Positions 29,744 through 38,132 of a stretch of DNA of 64,000 nt are shown here, in pieces (position 1 is the stretch's first letter; each line of letters begins with the position of its first letter). This DNA comes from Zeimonas sediminis (lineage in GTDB: Bacteria > Pseudomonadota > Gammaproteobacteria > Burkholderiales > Burkholderiaceae_E), in the NCBI RefSeq assembly GCF_023721795.1, contig NZ_JAMQYE010000001.1, positions 930,001 through 994,000 of the forward strand, read 5' to 3'. A model generated the notes under the pieces. The model was not told the origin of the DNA, ran no database searches, and worked only from the letters and a program-made list of their open reading frames with translations. Position numbers and translations under genes: made by a program.

Positions 29744-29882
29744 TGCGGGAAGGCCGCCGCGTTGCGCGGCGCGGCGGCCGAGTCTAGCACGAGGCCTCCC
29801 CTCGCCTCGTCACGGTCCTGAAAAATTCCTTTTGCATCATGTGCTTGCAGTCGTTCCAGCCAGACCCCCGGCCGATTTATGC

Positions 29883-29952
29883 TGCGATGCAAAAATTTCT
29901 CTTGACATCCCGTGCCGGGTCACTAGAATGACGATTGTTGCGATGCACAAAT
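29883..29952 (+). promoter_or_regulatory. phasin promoter flanked by repeated TGCGATGCA operator-like sites
   Basis: A consensus -35 TTGACA (29902-29907), 16-base spacer and TAGAAT (29924-29929) form a strong promoter about 63 bases before the phasin ATG. Flanking it are two copies of a 14-base motif that differ at one position, TGCGATGCA-A/C-AAAT, at 29883-29896 and 29939-29952. A third, looser copy is in reverse orientation around 29829-29842. Paired TGC/GCA-rich sites around a phasin promoter are what the PHB-granule regulator PhaR recognises in related bacteria (from general knowledge; not verified here). Confidence 0.7.
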
Positions 29953-29991
29953 GCATCGATCCGAGTTAACCAGCCCATCACGGAGGCTCTC

Positions 29992-30531
29992 ATGATCTCT
30001 ACTCCCGAACAGTTCGTGCAGCTGCACAAGTCCGCGCTCGACTCGTTCCAGGCCGCCGCGCTGGCGTCGATGGAAGGCTTCGAGAAACTGGCCGAGCTGA
30101 ACATCCAGGCCGCCAAGGCCTCGATCGACGAAACCACCGAGACGATGAAGTCGCTGCTCGAGGCGAAGGACGTCAAGGCGATCGCCGACCTGACCAGCGC
30201 CGGCGCCCAGCCCGCCGCCGAGAAGTTCGCGGCCTACGCCAAGCACGTCTACGAAATCACCAGCGCCACCAACGGCGAGCTGGTCAAGCTGGTCGAGAAG
30301 CAGTTCGCCGACTCGAACAAGCAGCTGTACAGCGCGATCGACGCCATGGCCAAGAACGCCCCGGCCGGCAGCGAAGGCGTCGTGAACATGGTCAAGCAGG
30401 CCGTCTCGACCGCGAACACCGCGTTCGACCAGGTCAGCAAGGCCACCAAGCAAGTCGTGGAACTGGCCGAGGCCAACATGGCCGCCGCCGCCAAGAGCTC
30501 GCCGGTGCGCGCCGCCAAGAAGGCCGCCTGA
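29992..30531 (+). CDS. phaP: phasin (PHB granule-associated protein)
   Basis: Small amphipathic protein that coats polyhydroxybutyrate granules and limits their coalescence. The 179-residue product begins MISTPEQFVQLHKSALDSF, the usual start of Burkholderiales phasins, and is almost fully alpha-helical with low-hydrophobicity heptads, ending in an Ala/Lys-rich tail (AAKKAA). CGGAGG precedes the ATG. The gene has its own strong promoter, repeated operator-like sites upstream and a canonical terminator downstream, so it is monocistronic and likely highly expressed. No PHB synthase gene is in the window. Confidence 0.93.
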   Translation: MISTPEQFVQLHKSALDSFQAAALASMEGFEKLAELNIQAAKASIDETTETMKSLLEAKDVKAIADLTSAGAQPAAEKFAAYAKHVYEITSATNGELVKLVEKQFADSNKQLYSAIDAMAKNAPAGSEGVVNMVKQAVSTANTAFDQVSKATKQVVELAEANMAAAAKSSPVRAAKKAA

Positions 30532-30594
30532 GTGCTCTGAAGTTCCGGAGGATGCTCTCCTCCTGACGCTGCCTCCCCTCCTCCTCGGGTGGCG

Positions 30595-31788
30595 TCATTG
30601 GGCCCGGTCGAAAGACCGGGCTTTTTCTTTGGTGCGCGGCCCCGGCCGGAACATCCAGGCCAGCGCCGCCCCGGCGCCGAGCGTGAAGCCGAGCATCAGC
30701 AGGCCGAGATTCGTCGCGTCGTCGTGGGAGACCAGGCCCACCGCGTAGCCGCCGGCGGCGCCGATCGACTGCTGCATCAGCCCTGCCACCGCCGCGGCCG
30801 AGCCTGCCAGCGCGGGCACCATGCCGAGGGTGCCGGTGAGCGCGGCAGGCGTCAGGAACCCGTGCCCGATCCCGAGCAAGGCCAGGGGCATTGCGAAGGC
30901 CAGCGGCGTGTGCAGGCCGGCCAGCCCCAGCGCGAGCATCGACGCGATGCCGGCCAGCGTGCACAGTTGCCCGCCGATCATCATCGCGCGCTCGCCGATG
31001 CGGTGCACCAGGCGGCTGGCCAGGAAGTTCCCGACGATGTACGCCGCCGGCACGAACATGATGTACCAGCCGATGCTCTCCGGGCCGACACCGTAGCTGC
31101 GCAGCACGATCGGCGCGCCGGCCAGGAAGGTGTAGAAGGTCGCCGTGGTCAGCGACAGCACGCACACGTACAGCGGAAAGGCCGGCTCGCGCGCCAGGCG
31201 CGCATACGCCGCGGCCATCGCGCGCAGCCAGTGGGAATCCCGCGCGTGAAGACCCTGGTGCGCCGGCAGCCCTCGCCAGGCCGCGAGCAGCAGCACGAAG
31301 CCGAGCGCGGCGATCAGCACGAAGTTCGCCCGCCAGCCGAGGTGCACGTGCAACTGCCCGCCGACCAGCGTCGCCAGCGGCGGGCACAGGCCCATCGTCA
31401 TGCCGACGTAGGCCATCACCCGCGTGCGCTGGCTGCCTTCGTAGCGGTCCTGCACGAGCGCCCTGCCGACGACCATGCCCGCCGCGCCGCCCGCGCCTTG
31501 CAGGATTCGCGCGAGGATCAGCGTTTCGATCTGCTGGGCGAAGAGCGCGAGCATCGAGCCCGCGCTGGCCACCGTCAGACCGGCGAGCAGCACCCGCTTG
31601 CGGCCGAACCGGTCGGACAGCGGGCCGTAGACCAGCTGCAGCGCGCCGCTGGCCATGACGTAGCCGCTGAAGGTGAGCTGGACCGACGCCTGGTCTGTGC
31701 CGAAGATCGAGCCCCACTCCTGCATCGAGGGCAGGCAGATGGTCATCGCCAGCAAGCCGAAGGCCAGCTGGGCCAGCAGGTTGAGCAT
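30595..31788 (-). CDS. MFS efflux transporter (Bcr/CflA type)
   Basis: A 397-residue major-facilitator protein with about 12 membrane helices. The cytoplasmic loop 2-3 motif GPLSDRFGRKRVLLAG and the drug-antiporter helix ILQGAGGAAGMVVGRAL identify the DHA1 Bcr/CflA branch, which exports drugs, small peptides or metabolites. The start at 31788 shares one base with the stop of the DUF364 gene (TGATG), so the two are co-translated. The C-terminal basic tail (RTKEKARSFDRAQ) is encoded by the phasin terminator on the opposite strand. Confidence 0.88.
   Translation of the reverse strand: MLNLLAQLAFGLLAMTICLPSMQEWGSIFGTDQASVQLTFSGYVMASGALQLVYGPLSDRFGRKRVLLAGLTVASAGSMLALFAQQIETLILARILQGAGGAAGMVVGRALVQDRYEGSQRTRVMAYVGMTMGLCPPLATLVGGQLHVHLGWRANFVLIAALGFVLLLAAWRGLPAHQGLHARDSHWLRAMAAAYARLAREPAFPLYVCVLSLTTATFYTFLAGAPIVLRSYGVGPESIGWYIMFVPAAYIVGNFLASRLVHRIGERAMMIGGQLCTLAGIASMLALGLAGLHTPLAFAMPLALLGIGHGFLTPAALTGTLGMVPALAGSAAAVAGLMQQSIGAAGGYAVGLVSHDDATNLGLLMLGFTLGAGAALAWMFRPGPRTKEKARSFDRAQ
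30602..30627 (+). terminator. intrinsic terminator of phaP
   Basis: Arms 30602-30609 and 30614-30621 with GAAA tetraloop, followed by TTTTTCTTT. This is a textbook intrinsic terminator. It lies inside the coding end of the convergent MFS gene, whose stop is at 30595, so the last codons of that protein are also the phasin terminator. Confidence 0.9.
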
Positions 31789-32633
31789 CAGTCGCGCAGC
31801 GCGGCCGAGAGCGCCTCGAAGCCCGGGTAGCGATCGGCCGCGATGCAGTACTTGCGCGCGAATCCGCTCCACGGCTCGCCGCGCGCCATCGCGTCGACGA
31901 AGCCGTCGCGATCGACGATCGCGGTGCCGCCGAGCACGGTGACCCCGCGCGCGAACAGCGGATCCGGCAGGCAGCCGCCACCTGGCCCGACCAGCGCCAG
32001 GTAGCGCGCGCCCGTGCAGGCGGCAAGCACCTGCTCGACCGTGTCGTTGAGCAGGATCGTGGTCGTCGACAGGATCTTGTCGCAGCCGGCCAGCTCGCCC
32101 GGATCGAGCGTGACGCGCCAGCCGTCGAAGTCGCCGGCCAGCTCGGGCTTGAGCTCGAGCACGGTGAGCCGCGCGCCCTTTCCGACGATGCGCTCGACCA
32201 GGCCGCGGAACAGCCCGACCATGCCGATCCGCTCGCCGGGCTGCGGATCGAGCATCCCGATCGAGTCGACCGACGTGTCGAACCGGTAGCCGCTCTCCCT
32301 GAAGAAGCGCTGCGAGATCGCGTTGACCGCCGCGAAGCCGAGGGTTCTGCGGACCGGATCGGCGTCGGCGTACCAGCCGGCCAGCTCGCGCGCCGGCATG
32401 CCTGCCAGGCTGGCGCCGGGGCGCGATGCCAGCAGCGCCTGCAGCGTGTCGCCGAGCAGCACGTAGGAAAGGCCGAGCGAGCGGTCGGCCAGTTCAACCG
32501 CGCAGAATTCGCCGTCGCGCGTGCCCTCGGCCTCGGGGCTGGGCAGGTGCAGCGCAGCGACCGGCGGCAGCGGACCGAGCGCCTCGATCCGGTCGATCAG
32601 CGCGAGCATCTCGGCGGTCAACGCACCCGGCAT
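31788..32633 (-). CDS. DUF364 (putative heavy-metal chelation) domain protein
   Basis: A 281-residue soluble protein. The C-terminal half matches the DUF364 Rossmann-like domain: ILSTTTILLNDTVEQVL, a strand, then LVGPGGGCLPDPLFARGVTVLGGT. The N-terminal half, with FAAVNAISQRFF, corresponds to the partner domain found with DUF364 (DUF4213-like). The family was named for a possible metal-chelating role inferred from structure, but no reaction is established. It is translationally coupled to an MFS transporter and follows the indolepyruvate oxidoreductase gene after 79 bases on the same strand, so the three may form one operon. Confidence 0.75.
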   Translation of the reverse strand: MPGALTAEMLALIDRIEALGPLPPVAALHLPSPEAEGTRDGEFCAVELADRSLGLSYVLLGDTLQALLASRPGASLAGMPARELAGWYADADPVRRTLGFAAVNAISQRFFRESGYRFDTSVDSIGMLDPQPGERIGMVGLFRGLVERIVGKGARLTVLELKPELAGDFDGWRVTLDPGELAGCDKILSTTTILLNDTVEQVLAACTGARYLALVGPGGGCLPDPLFARGVTVLGGTAIVDRDGFVDAMARGEPWSGFARKYCIAADRYPGFEALSAALRD

Positions 32634-32712
32634 GTCCGGCCTTCCTCGCGCCGTTCGCGCAACGCTCGCGCACCCCGCAGGGCGTTCGCGCGCCTCGACC
32701 GGCTCGCCGGCC

Positions 32713-35700
32713 TCACGCCGCCGCCTGCAGCGGCCGGGCCGCCTCGAAGGCCTGCAGCAACTCGGCGCGCCGCGCCTTCGCGGCAGCCAGGTTGCGTTCC
32801 TTGACGTGACCGTACCCGCGGATCTCCTCGGGCACCGAGGCGATCTGCACCGCGATCGACAGCTTGTCGCGATCGAGCCTGCCGAGCAGGCCCTCGATCG
32901 TGCGCCGGTACTCGTCGATCAGTGCCCGCTCGGTGCGCCGCTCCTCGGTGCGTCCGAACACGTCGAGCGGCGTGCCGCGCAGGCCCTTGAGCTTCGCCAG
33001 GATGCCGAAGGCCTTGAAGACCCACGGGCCGTACTCGGCCTTGACCAGTTCGCCCCTGGCGTTGCGCTTGGCGAGCAGCGGCGGCGCGAGATGGAAGCCG
33101 AGGCGGAAGTCGCCCTCGAACTGCCGGTTCAGCTTCTCGAGGAAGCGGCCGTCGGTGTACAGCCGCGCGACCTCGTACTCGTCCTTGTAGGCCATCAGCT
33201 TGGAGTAGTAGCGGGCGACGGCCTCGGTGAGCTTCAGCGCCGCCCCCTCGCCGACCACCCGCTTCTCGGCCTCGCGCACCTTCGCGACCAGCTCGGTGAA
33301 TCGCCTCGCGTAGCGCGCGTTCTGGTAGCCGGTCAGGAACTCGGCGCGCTGCGCGATCAGGTCGTCGAGCGACACCGGCGCCGGCTTGCGCACGATGCTG
33401 ATCGCGGTGACCGGCGCGGCCGCCTTCTCGACCCGCTCCGGGTCGACCGCCGCGACGCGACCCCAGGCGAAGGCCGCCTTGTTCTGCTCGATCGCCACTT
33501 CGTTCAACTCGATCGCGCGCTCGATCGCCTCGGCCGAGACCGGCACCAGGCCGCGCTGCCACGCATAGCCGAGCATGAACAGGTTGGTCGCGATCGCGTC
33601 GCCGAGCAGCGCGGTGGCCAGGCGCTGGCCGTCGATGAAGTCCGCCGCCGCCCGGTCGCCGACCGCCTCGACGATCTTCGCTTCCATCTCGCCCAGCGGG
33701 AACTTCCAGTCGGCGTTGCGGGTGAAGTCGGCGGTGGGCGTGGACGCCACGTTCGCCACCACGCGTGTCCGCCCGGGCACCATGCGCGCCAGCGCCTCGC
33801 GCCCTGCGGTGACGACGATGTCGCAGCCGAGCACCGCGTCGGCCGAGGCGGTGCCGATGCGCGGCGCGTACAGCGGCTCGCCCGACTTGCCGAAGCGCAC
33901 GTAGCTCATCACCGCGCCGTTCTTCTGCGCGAGCCCCGCCACGTCGAGCACGGTCACGTTCTTGCCTTCCAGGTGCGCGGCCATGCCGAGCAGCGCGCCG
34001 ATCGTGACGACGCCGGTGCCGCCGATGCCGGTGATCAGCATCGCCCAGGAACCGTCGATCGACGGCAGCGCGGCGGCGGTCAGGCCCTCGGCGAGCGACT
34101 GAGCGATCGGCGTCTTCACGGTGGCCGGCGCCCCGGCCTGCGCTGCTGCCGCGCCCCCTGACATTGCACCCGACCCCGCGCCCTGTCCCGCGCCGCCGGC
34201 CACGCCGATGCCGCGGCGCAGCTTGCCGCCGTGCACGGTCACGAAGCTCGGGCAGAACCCGTTCACGCAGGAGAAGTCCTTGTTGCAGGCCGACTGGTTG
34301 ATCTTGCGCTTGCGGCCGAACTCGGTCTCGACCGGCTCGATCGACACGCAGTTCGACTGCACGCCGCAGTCGCCGCAGCCCTCGCAGACCGCCTCGTTGA
34401 TGAAGGCGCGCTTGGGCGGGTCGGGGAACTCGCCGCGCTTGCGCCGGCGCCTCTTCTCGGCCGCGCAGGTCTGGTCGTAGATCAGCACCGACACGCCCGG
34501 GTACTCGCGCAGCTCGCGCTGCACCTCGTCGAGCTTGCTGCGGTGATAGACCGGGATGCCGGCCTCGAAGTAGCCGGCCGGGTACTTGTCGGGCTCGTCG
34601 GTGACCACCACGATCTTCTCGACGCCCTCGGCGGCGACCTGCCGGGCGATCATGCGCGGCGACAGCTGGCCGTCGTGCTTCTGGCCGCCGGTCATCGCGA
34701 CCGCGTCGTTGAACAGGATCTTGTAGGTGATCGGCGTCTTCGCGGCGACCGCCTGGCGGATCGCCAGCGAGCCGGAGTGGAAGTAGGTGCCGTCGCCGAG
34801 GTTCTGGAAGACGTGCTTCGTCTCGCTGAACGGGAACTGGCCGACCCAGCTCGTGCCCTCGGCGCCCATGTGCGTGAAGGTGGCGGTGCTGCGGTCCATC
34901 CACATCGACATGTAGTGGCAGCCGATGCCGGCCAGCGCGCGCGAGCCCTCGGGCACCCGGGTCGAGGTGTTGTGCGGACAGCCCGAGCAGAAGTACGGGA
35001 TCCGCTCGATCGAAGGCGGCTGCGCGGCGAGCGCCTGCTCGCGCGCGTCGATCCGGGCCAGCTGGGCGTCGCAGCGGGCGAGCACGTCCTCGAGCCGGCC
35101 GCCGCGCTCGTCGGCGCCGACCTCGTTCGAGCGGCGCAGCCGGGCGACGATCGTGCGCGCGCAGATCGCCGGCGTCAGCTCGCCCCACTCGGGCAGCATG
35201 GTCGCGCCGCGCTCGTCGAGCTTGCCGACGATGCGGGGCCGCCAGTCGAGCGCGTACAGGTGCTCCTTGAGCTGCGCCTCGATCAGCGAGCGCTTCTCCT
35301 CGATGACCAGGATCTCCTCGCAGCCGGCGCAGAATTCGCGGATGCCCTCGGGCTCGAGCGGCCAGGGCATCGCGACCTTGTAGACGCGCAGGCCGATCGC
35401 CTTCGCGGTGGCGTCGTCGATGCCCAGGTCGGCCAGCGCCTGCATCGTGTCGAGCCAGCTCTTGCCGGTGCTGACGATGCCCAGCCGCGCCGGCTCGCCG
35501 TCGGGCCGGCCGAACACGTTGCGGTCGAGCCGGTTGGCGCGCGCCCAGGCGAGCGCCGCCGGGATCTTCCAGCGGGTGAGCCGCTCCTCCATCTTCAGGA
35601 AGGGCTCCTCGGGCCAGCGCAGGTTCAGCCCGCCCTCGGGCATTGCCACGCCCTCGGGGGTGACCAGCTGCAGCCGGTCCGGCGAGACGTCGACGATGCC

Positions 35701-36345
35701 GGCGACCTCGATCGTGTCGGTCACCGCCTTGAAGCCGACCCACAGGCCCGAGTAACGGGACATCGCGAAGCCCTGCAGGCCGAGATCGACGTAGTCCTGC
35801 ACCGTGGCCGGCGCCAGCACCGGCATCGAGACCGCCTTGAAGATGAAGTCGGTCTGCGCGGCCATCGTCGACGACTTGGCGCCGTGATCGTCGCCGCCCA
35901 CCGCCAGCACGCCGCCGTGCCGCGAGGTGCCCGCCTGGTTCGCGTGGCGCAGCGCGTCGCCGGAACGGTCCACGCCCGGGCCCTTGCCGTACCAGATGCC
36001 GAAGACGCCGTCGTACTTCGCGCCCGGGAACTCGTTGAGCTGCTGCGTGCCCCAGATCGCGGTGGCGGCCAGGTCCTCGTTGACGCCGGGCACGAACTTC
36101 ACGTGGTGCTTCTCGAGGTGCTTGCGCGCCTTCCACAGCGCCTGGTCGAAGCCGCCGACCGGCGAGCCCCGATAGCCCGAGATGTAGCCGGCGGTGTTGA
36201 GCCCCGCGGCCAGGTCGCGCTGGCGCTGCATCAGCGGCAGGCGGACCAGCGCCTGGGTGCCGGTGATGTAGACCGCGCCCTCGCGGGCCTCGTACTTGTC
36301 CTCGAGCGTGACCTGCCTGAAGGCCGGATCGAGCGGAGCGTTCAT
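32713..36345 (-). CDS. indolepyruvate ferredoxin oxidoreductase, fused alpha-gamma form
   Basis: Oxidatively decarboxylates aryl pyruvates (from Phe, Tyr, Trp) to aryl-acetyl-CoA. The 1210-residue protein is the long proteobacterial fusion. The N-terminal pyruvate-ferredoxin-like domain contains GYISGYRGSPVGGFD. The thiamine-diphosphate domain has CSGCPHNTST and GIGCHYMSMWM near 480-520. Cysteine clusters CEGCGDCGVQSNC and CVNGFCPSF mark iron-sulfur sites around 670-720. The gamma-type domain starts at ITGIGGTGVVTIG. A Gly/Ala-rich linker of about 40 residues joins the last two parts. GGGAGA precedes the ATG. An IclR-type regulator lies 46 bases upstream on the same strand. Confidence 0.93.
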   Translation of the reverse strand: MNAPLDPAFRQVTLEDKYEAREGAVYITGTQALVRLPLMQRQRDLAAGLNTAGYISGYRGSPVGGFDQALWKARKHLEKHHVKFVPGVNEDLAATAIWGTQQLNEFPGAKYDGVFGIWYGKGPGVDRSGDALRHANQAGTSRHGGVLAVGGDDHGAKSSTMAAQTDFIFKAVSMPVLAPATVQDYVDLGLQGFAMSRYSGLWVGFKAVTDTIEVAGIVDVSPDRLQLVTPEGVAMPEGGLNLRWPEEPFLKMEERLTRWKIPAALAWARANRLDRNVFGRPDGEPARLGIVSTGKSWLDTMQALADLGIDDATAKAIGLRVYKVAMPWPLEPEGIREFCAGCEEILVIEEKRSLIEAQLKEHLYALDWRPRIVGKLDERGATMLPEWGELTPAICARTIVARLRRSNEVGADERGGRLEDVLARCDAQLARIDAREQALAAQPPSIERIPYFCSGCPHNTSTRVPEGSRALAGIGCHYMSMWMDRSTATFTHMGAEGTSWVGQFPFSETKHVFQNLGDGTYFHSGSLAIRQAVAAKTPITYKILFNDAVAMTGGQKHDGQLSPRMIARQVAAEGVEKIVVVTDEPDKYPAGYFEAGIPVYHRSKLDEVQRELREYPGVSVLIYDQTCAAEKRRRRKRGEFPDPPKRAFINEAVCEGCGDCGVQSNCVSIEPVETEFGRKRKINQSACNKDFSCVNGFCPSFVTVHGGKLRRGIGVAGGAGQGAGSGAMSGGAAAAQAGAPATVKTPIAQSLAEGLTAAALPSIDGSWAMLITGIGGTGVVTIGALLGMAAHLEGKNVTVLDVAGLAQKNGAVMSYVRFGKSGEPLYAPRIGTASADAVLGCDIVVTAGREALARMVPGRTRVVANVASTPTADFTRNADWKFPLGEMEAKIVEAVGDRAAADFIDGQRLATALLGDAIATNLFMLGYAWQRGLVPVSAEAIERAIELNEVAIEQNKAAFAWGRVAAVDPERVEKAAAPVTAISIVRKPAPVSLDDLIAQRAEFLTGYQNARYARRFTELVAKVREAEKRVVGEGAALKLTEAVARYYSKLMAYKDEYEVARLYTDGRFLEKLNRQFEGDFRLGFHLAPPLLAKRNARGELVKAEYGPWVFKAFGILAKLKGLRGTPLDVFGRTEERRTERALIDEYRRTIEGLLGRLDRDKLSIAVQIASVPEEIRGYGHVKERNLAAAKARRAELLQAFEAARPLQAAA

Positions 36346-36391
36346 GCTGCGGGTCTCCCTTGTTTCGTGTGTTCGTGCGGGTTCGACGGGT

Positions 36392-37150
36392 TCATGCCGC
36401 CCGGTCGACGAAGCCGAGCTTGCGCGAGACGCGCAGCGCGGCGGCGCGGATCATCTCGACGTAGCCTGCCTCGCCGTCGGCGAAGCGATAGGTGGGGATC
36501 GACACGCTCATCGCGGCGATCGCCTTGCCTTCGTCGTTGCGGATCGGCGCGGCCACGCAGGTCAGGCCCGGCACGATCTCCTCGCGATCGAAGGCGATGT
36601 CCGCGCCGCGGATCGACGCAAGCTCGCGCTCGAGGGCGCCGAGGTCGGTGATCGTGGCCGGCGTGAAAGGCTTGAGTTCGACATTGTCGAACACTCGCCT
36701 GACTTCTTCCCAAGGCCGCAAGGCCAGCAGCATCTTGCCGCAGGCCGAGCAGTGCGCCGGCTGGCGCAGGCCCACCCGCGACATCAGCACCTGCGTGGCG
36801 AGCGAGGCCTGCACCTTCTCGACGATCACAGCCTGGTGACGCTCGAGCACCATCAGGTGGCTGGATTCGCCGTGCCGCTCGACCAGCTCCTGCATCGCGC
36901 GCCGGCCCTCGCGGACCATCGGCGTCGCCTCGAGCAGCATCTGGTTCAGCTCGAAGAAGCGCCAGCCCAGGCGGAAGCGGCCGCGCGGCGTGCGCTCGAC
37001 GAAGCCCTGCCCCGCCAGGCTGGCGAGGATCTCGCTGACCGTCGACTTGGGCCAGGACAACTCGGCCGACAGCTCGGTGACGCCCAGCTCGGTGCGATCG
37101 AAGGAAAACAGGGACAGGATCGTGCCGATCTTGTCGACGATCTGTCGCAT
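36392..37150 (-). CDS. IclR-family transcriptional regulator (oxidoreductase-linked)
   Basis: A 252-residue IclR-type regulator. The winged helix region is VDKIGTILSLFSFDRTELGVTELSAELSWPKSTVSEIL (residues 5-42, quoted in part), and the effector domain shows HLMVLERHQAVIVEKV, CSACGKMLLAL and GLTCVAAPIRNDEGKAIAAMSVS. ATG 37150 was chosen because the family N-terminus begins there. The gene precedes the indolepyruvate oxidoreductase gene by 46 bases in the same direction, so it may regulate its own operon, probably in response to an aromatic acid (inference). Confidence 0.87.
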   Translation of the reverse strand: MRQIVDKIGTILSLFSFDRTELGVTELSAELSWPKSTVSEILASLAGQGFVERTPRGRFRLGWRFFELNQMLLEATPMVREGRRAMQELVERHGESSHLMVLERHQAVIVEKVQASLATQVLMSRVGLRQPAHCSACGKMLLALRPWEEVRRVFDNVELKPFTPATITDLGALERELASIRGADIAFDREEIVPGLTCVAAPIRNDEGKAIAAMSVSIPTYRFADGEAGYVEMIRAAALRVSRKLGFVDRAA

Positions 37151-37270
37151 CCGCGCCTTTCCGGGTTGAAGATGACCCGAGTATGACGCTGCCGGCGCGG
37201 CAGGACAAGGCATCCGTTCGGTATCGCCGAACGCAGTTCCGGTCCAGCGCGTCGGGGCCGCGTGCGCCCT

Positions 37271-37346
37271 GCCCGCCGACGCCCGCCGACGCCCGCCGAC
37301 GCCCGCCGACGCCCGCCTGCGCGCCGACGCCCGCCTGCGCGCGGAC
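37271..37346. repeat. 10-bp tandem repeat tract
   Basis: Four exact copies of GCCCGCCGAC (37271-37310) are followed by variant copies ending in CTGC (37311-37320 and 37329-37338) separated by a shortened unit. It is a non-coding variable-number-type repeat between the stop of the CinA-like gene and the start of the iclR-type gene. Confidence 0.8.
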
Positions 37347-37352
37347 GGTCGC

Positions 37353-38132
37353 TCAGCCGATCTCGGCGCCCAGCCCCCGCGCGCCCGCCTCGAGGCGCTC
37401 GAGAGCCGGCGCCACCAGGTGCTCGGGGCCCTTGACGCCGAGCTCGATGTGCCGGCGCCGGCCGTCCTCGCCCACCGAGGGCAGGCTGAAGGTCTTCACC
37501 CCGGGGAAGTCCCGCTCGACCTGCTCCATCAGCGGCGTGACCGCCGACTCGGGCACCTCGTAGGCCATGAAGGACTTCTCGGCCCGGCGCTCGCGGTGGA
37601 ACAGGTCGGCGAAGCGGTTGTCGAGCACCCACTCGATCATCGGCCAGGCCATCACCGGGAAGCCGGGCACGAAGAAGTGGTTGCGGATCTCGAAGCCGGG
37701 AATCCGGTTGAACGGATTCGGGATGATCCCGGCCCCGGCCGGAAACTCGCCCATCTTCAGCCGCTGCCGGTTCTCGGGCGTGCTCATGTCGGCGCTGCCC
37801 CGGCCCTCGGCCGCCATCTCGGCGGTGCGCTGGGCGATCAGCTTTGCCGCTTCCGGGTGCAGCTCGAGCTCGAGCCCCAACGCGATGCCGGCCGCCTGGC
37901 GGGTGTGGTCGTCGGGCGTGGCGCCGATGCCGCCGCACGAGAACACGACGTCGCCCGAGGCGAAGCTGCGCTGCAAGGTGGCCACCAGGCGCTCGCGATC
38001 GTCGCCGAGATACTCGGCCCACGACAGCTGCAGCCCGCGCGCGGCCAGCAGCTCGACCACCTTGGGGAAGTGCTTGTCCTGCCGCTTTCCCGACAGGATC
38101 TCGTCGCCGATGATGATCAGTCCGAAGTTCAT
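37353..38132 (-). CDS. CinA-like molybdopterin-binding domain protein
   Basis: A 259-residue stand-alone MoCF/CinA N-terminal domain. IIIGDEILSGKRQDKHF, LSWAEYLGDD and the CGGIGATPDDHTRQA block are the molybdopterin-binding-fold motifs, and FVPGFPVMAWPMIEWVL is the following helix. Full CinA proteins also carry a C-terminal PncC nicotinamide-nucleotide amidase domain, which is missing here. The family has been linked to NMN and ADP-ribose metabolism. It starts within the stop of the EI24-family gene (ATGA overlap). Confidence 0.85.
   Translation of the reverse strand: MNFGLIIIGDEILSGKRQDKHFPKVVELLAARGLQLSWAEYLGDDRERLVATLQRSFASGDVVFSCGGIGATPDDHTRQAAGIALGLELELHPEAAKLIAQRTAEMAAEGRGSADMSTPENRQRLKMGEFPAGAGIIPNPFNRIPGFEIRNHFFVPGFPVMAWPMIEWVLDNRFADLFHRERRAEKSFMAYEVPESAVTPLMEQVERDFPGVKTFSLPSVGEDGRRRHIELGVKGPEHLVAPALERLEAGARGLGAEIG

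Noticed and set aside
34231-36651. An 806-codon plus-strand open frame opposite the indolepyruvate oxidoreductase gene
   Set aside because: Low-complexity antisense shadow; the oxidoreductase on the minus strand is full length and has all expected motifs.
37271-37346. Tandem repeat considered as a CRISPR array
   Set aside because: The unit is 10 bp without spacers, and no cas genes are present in the window.
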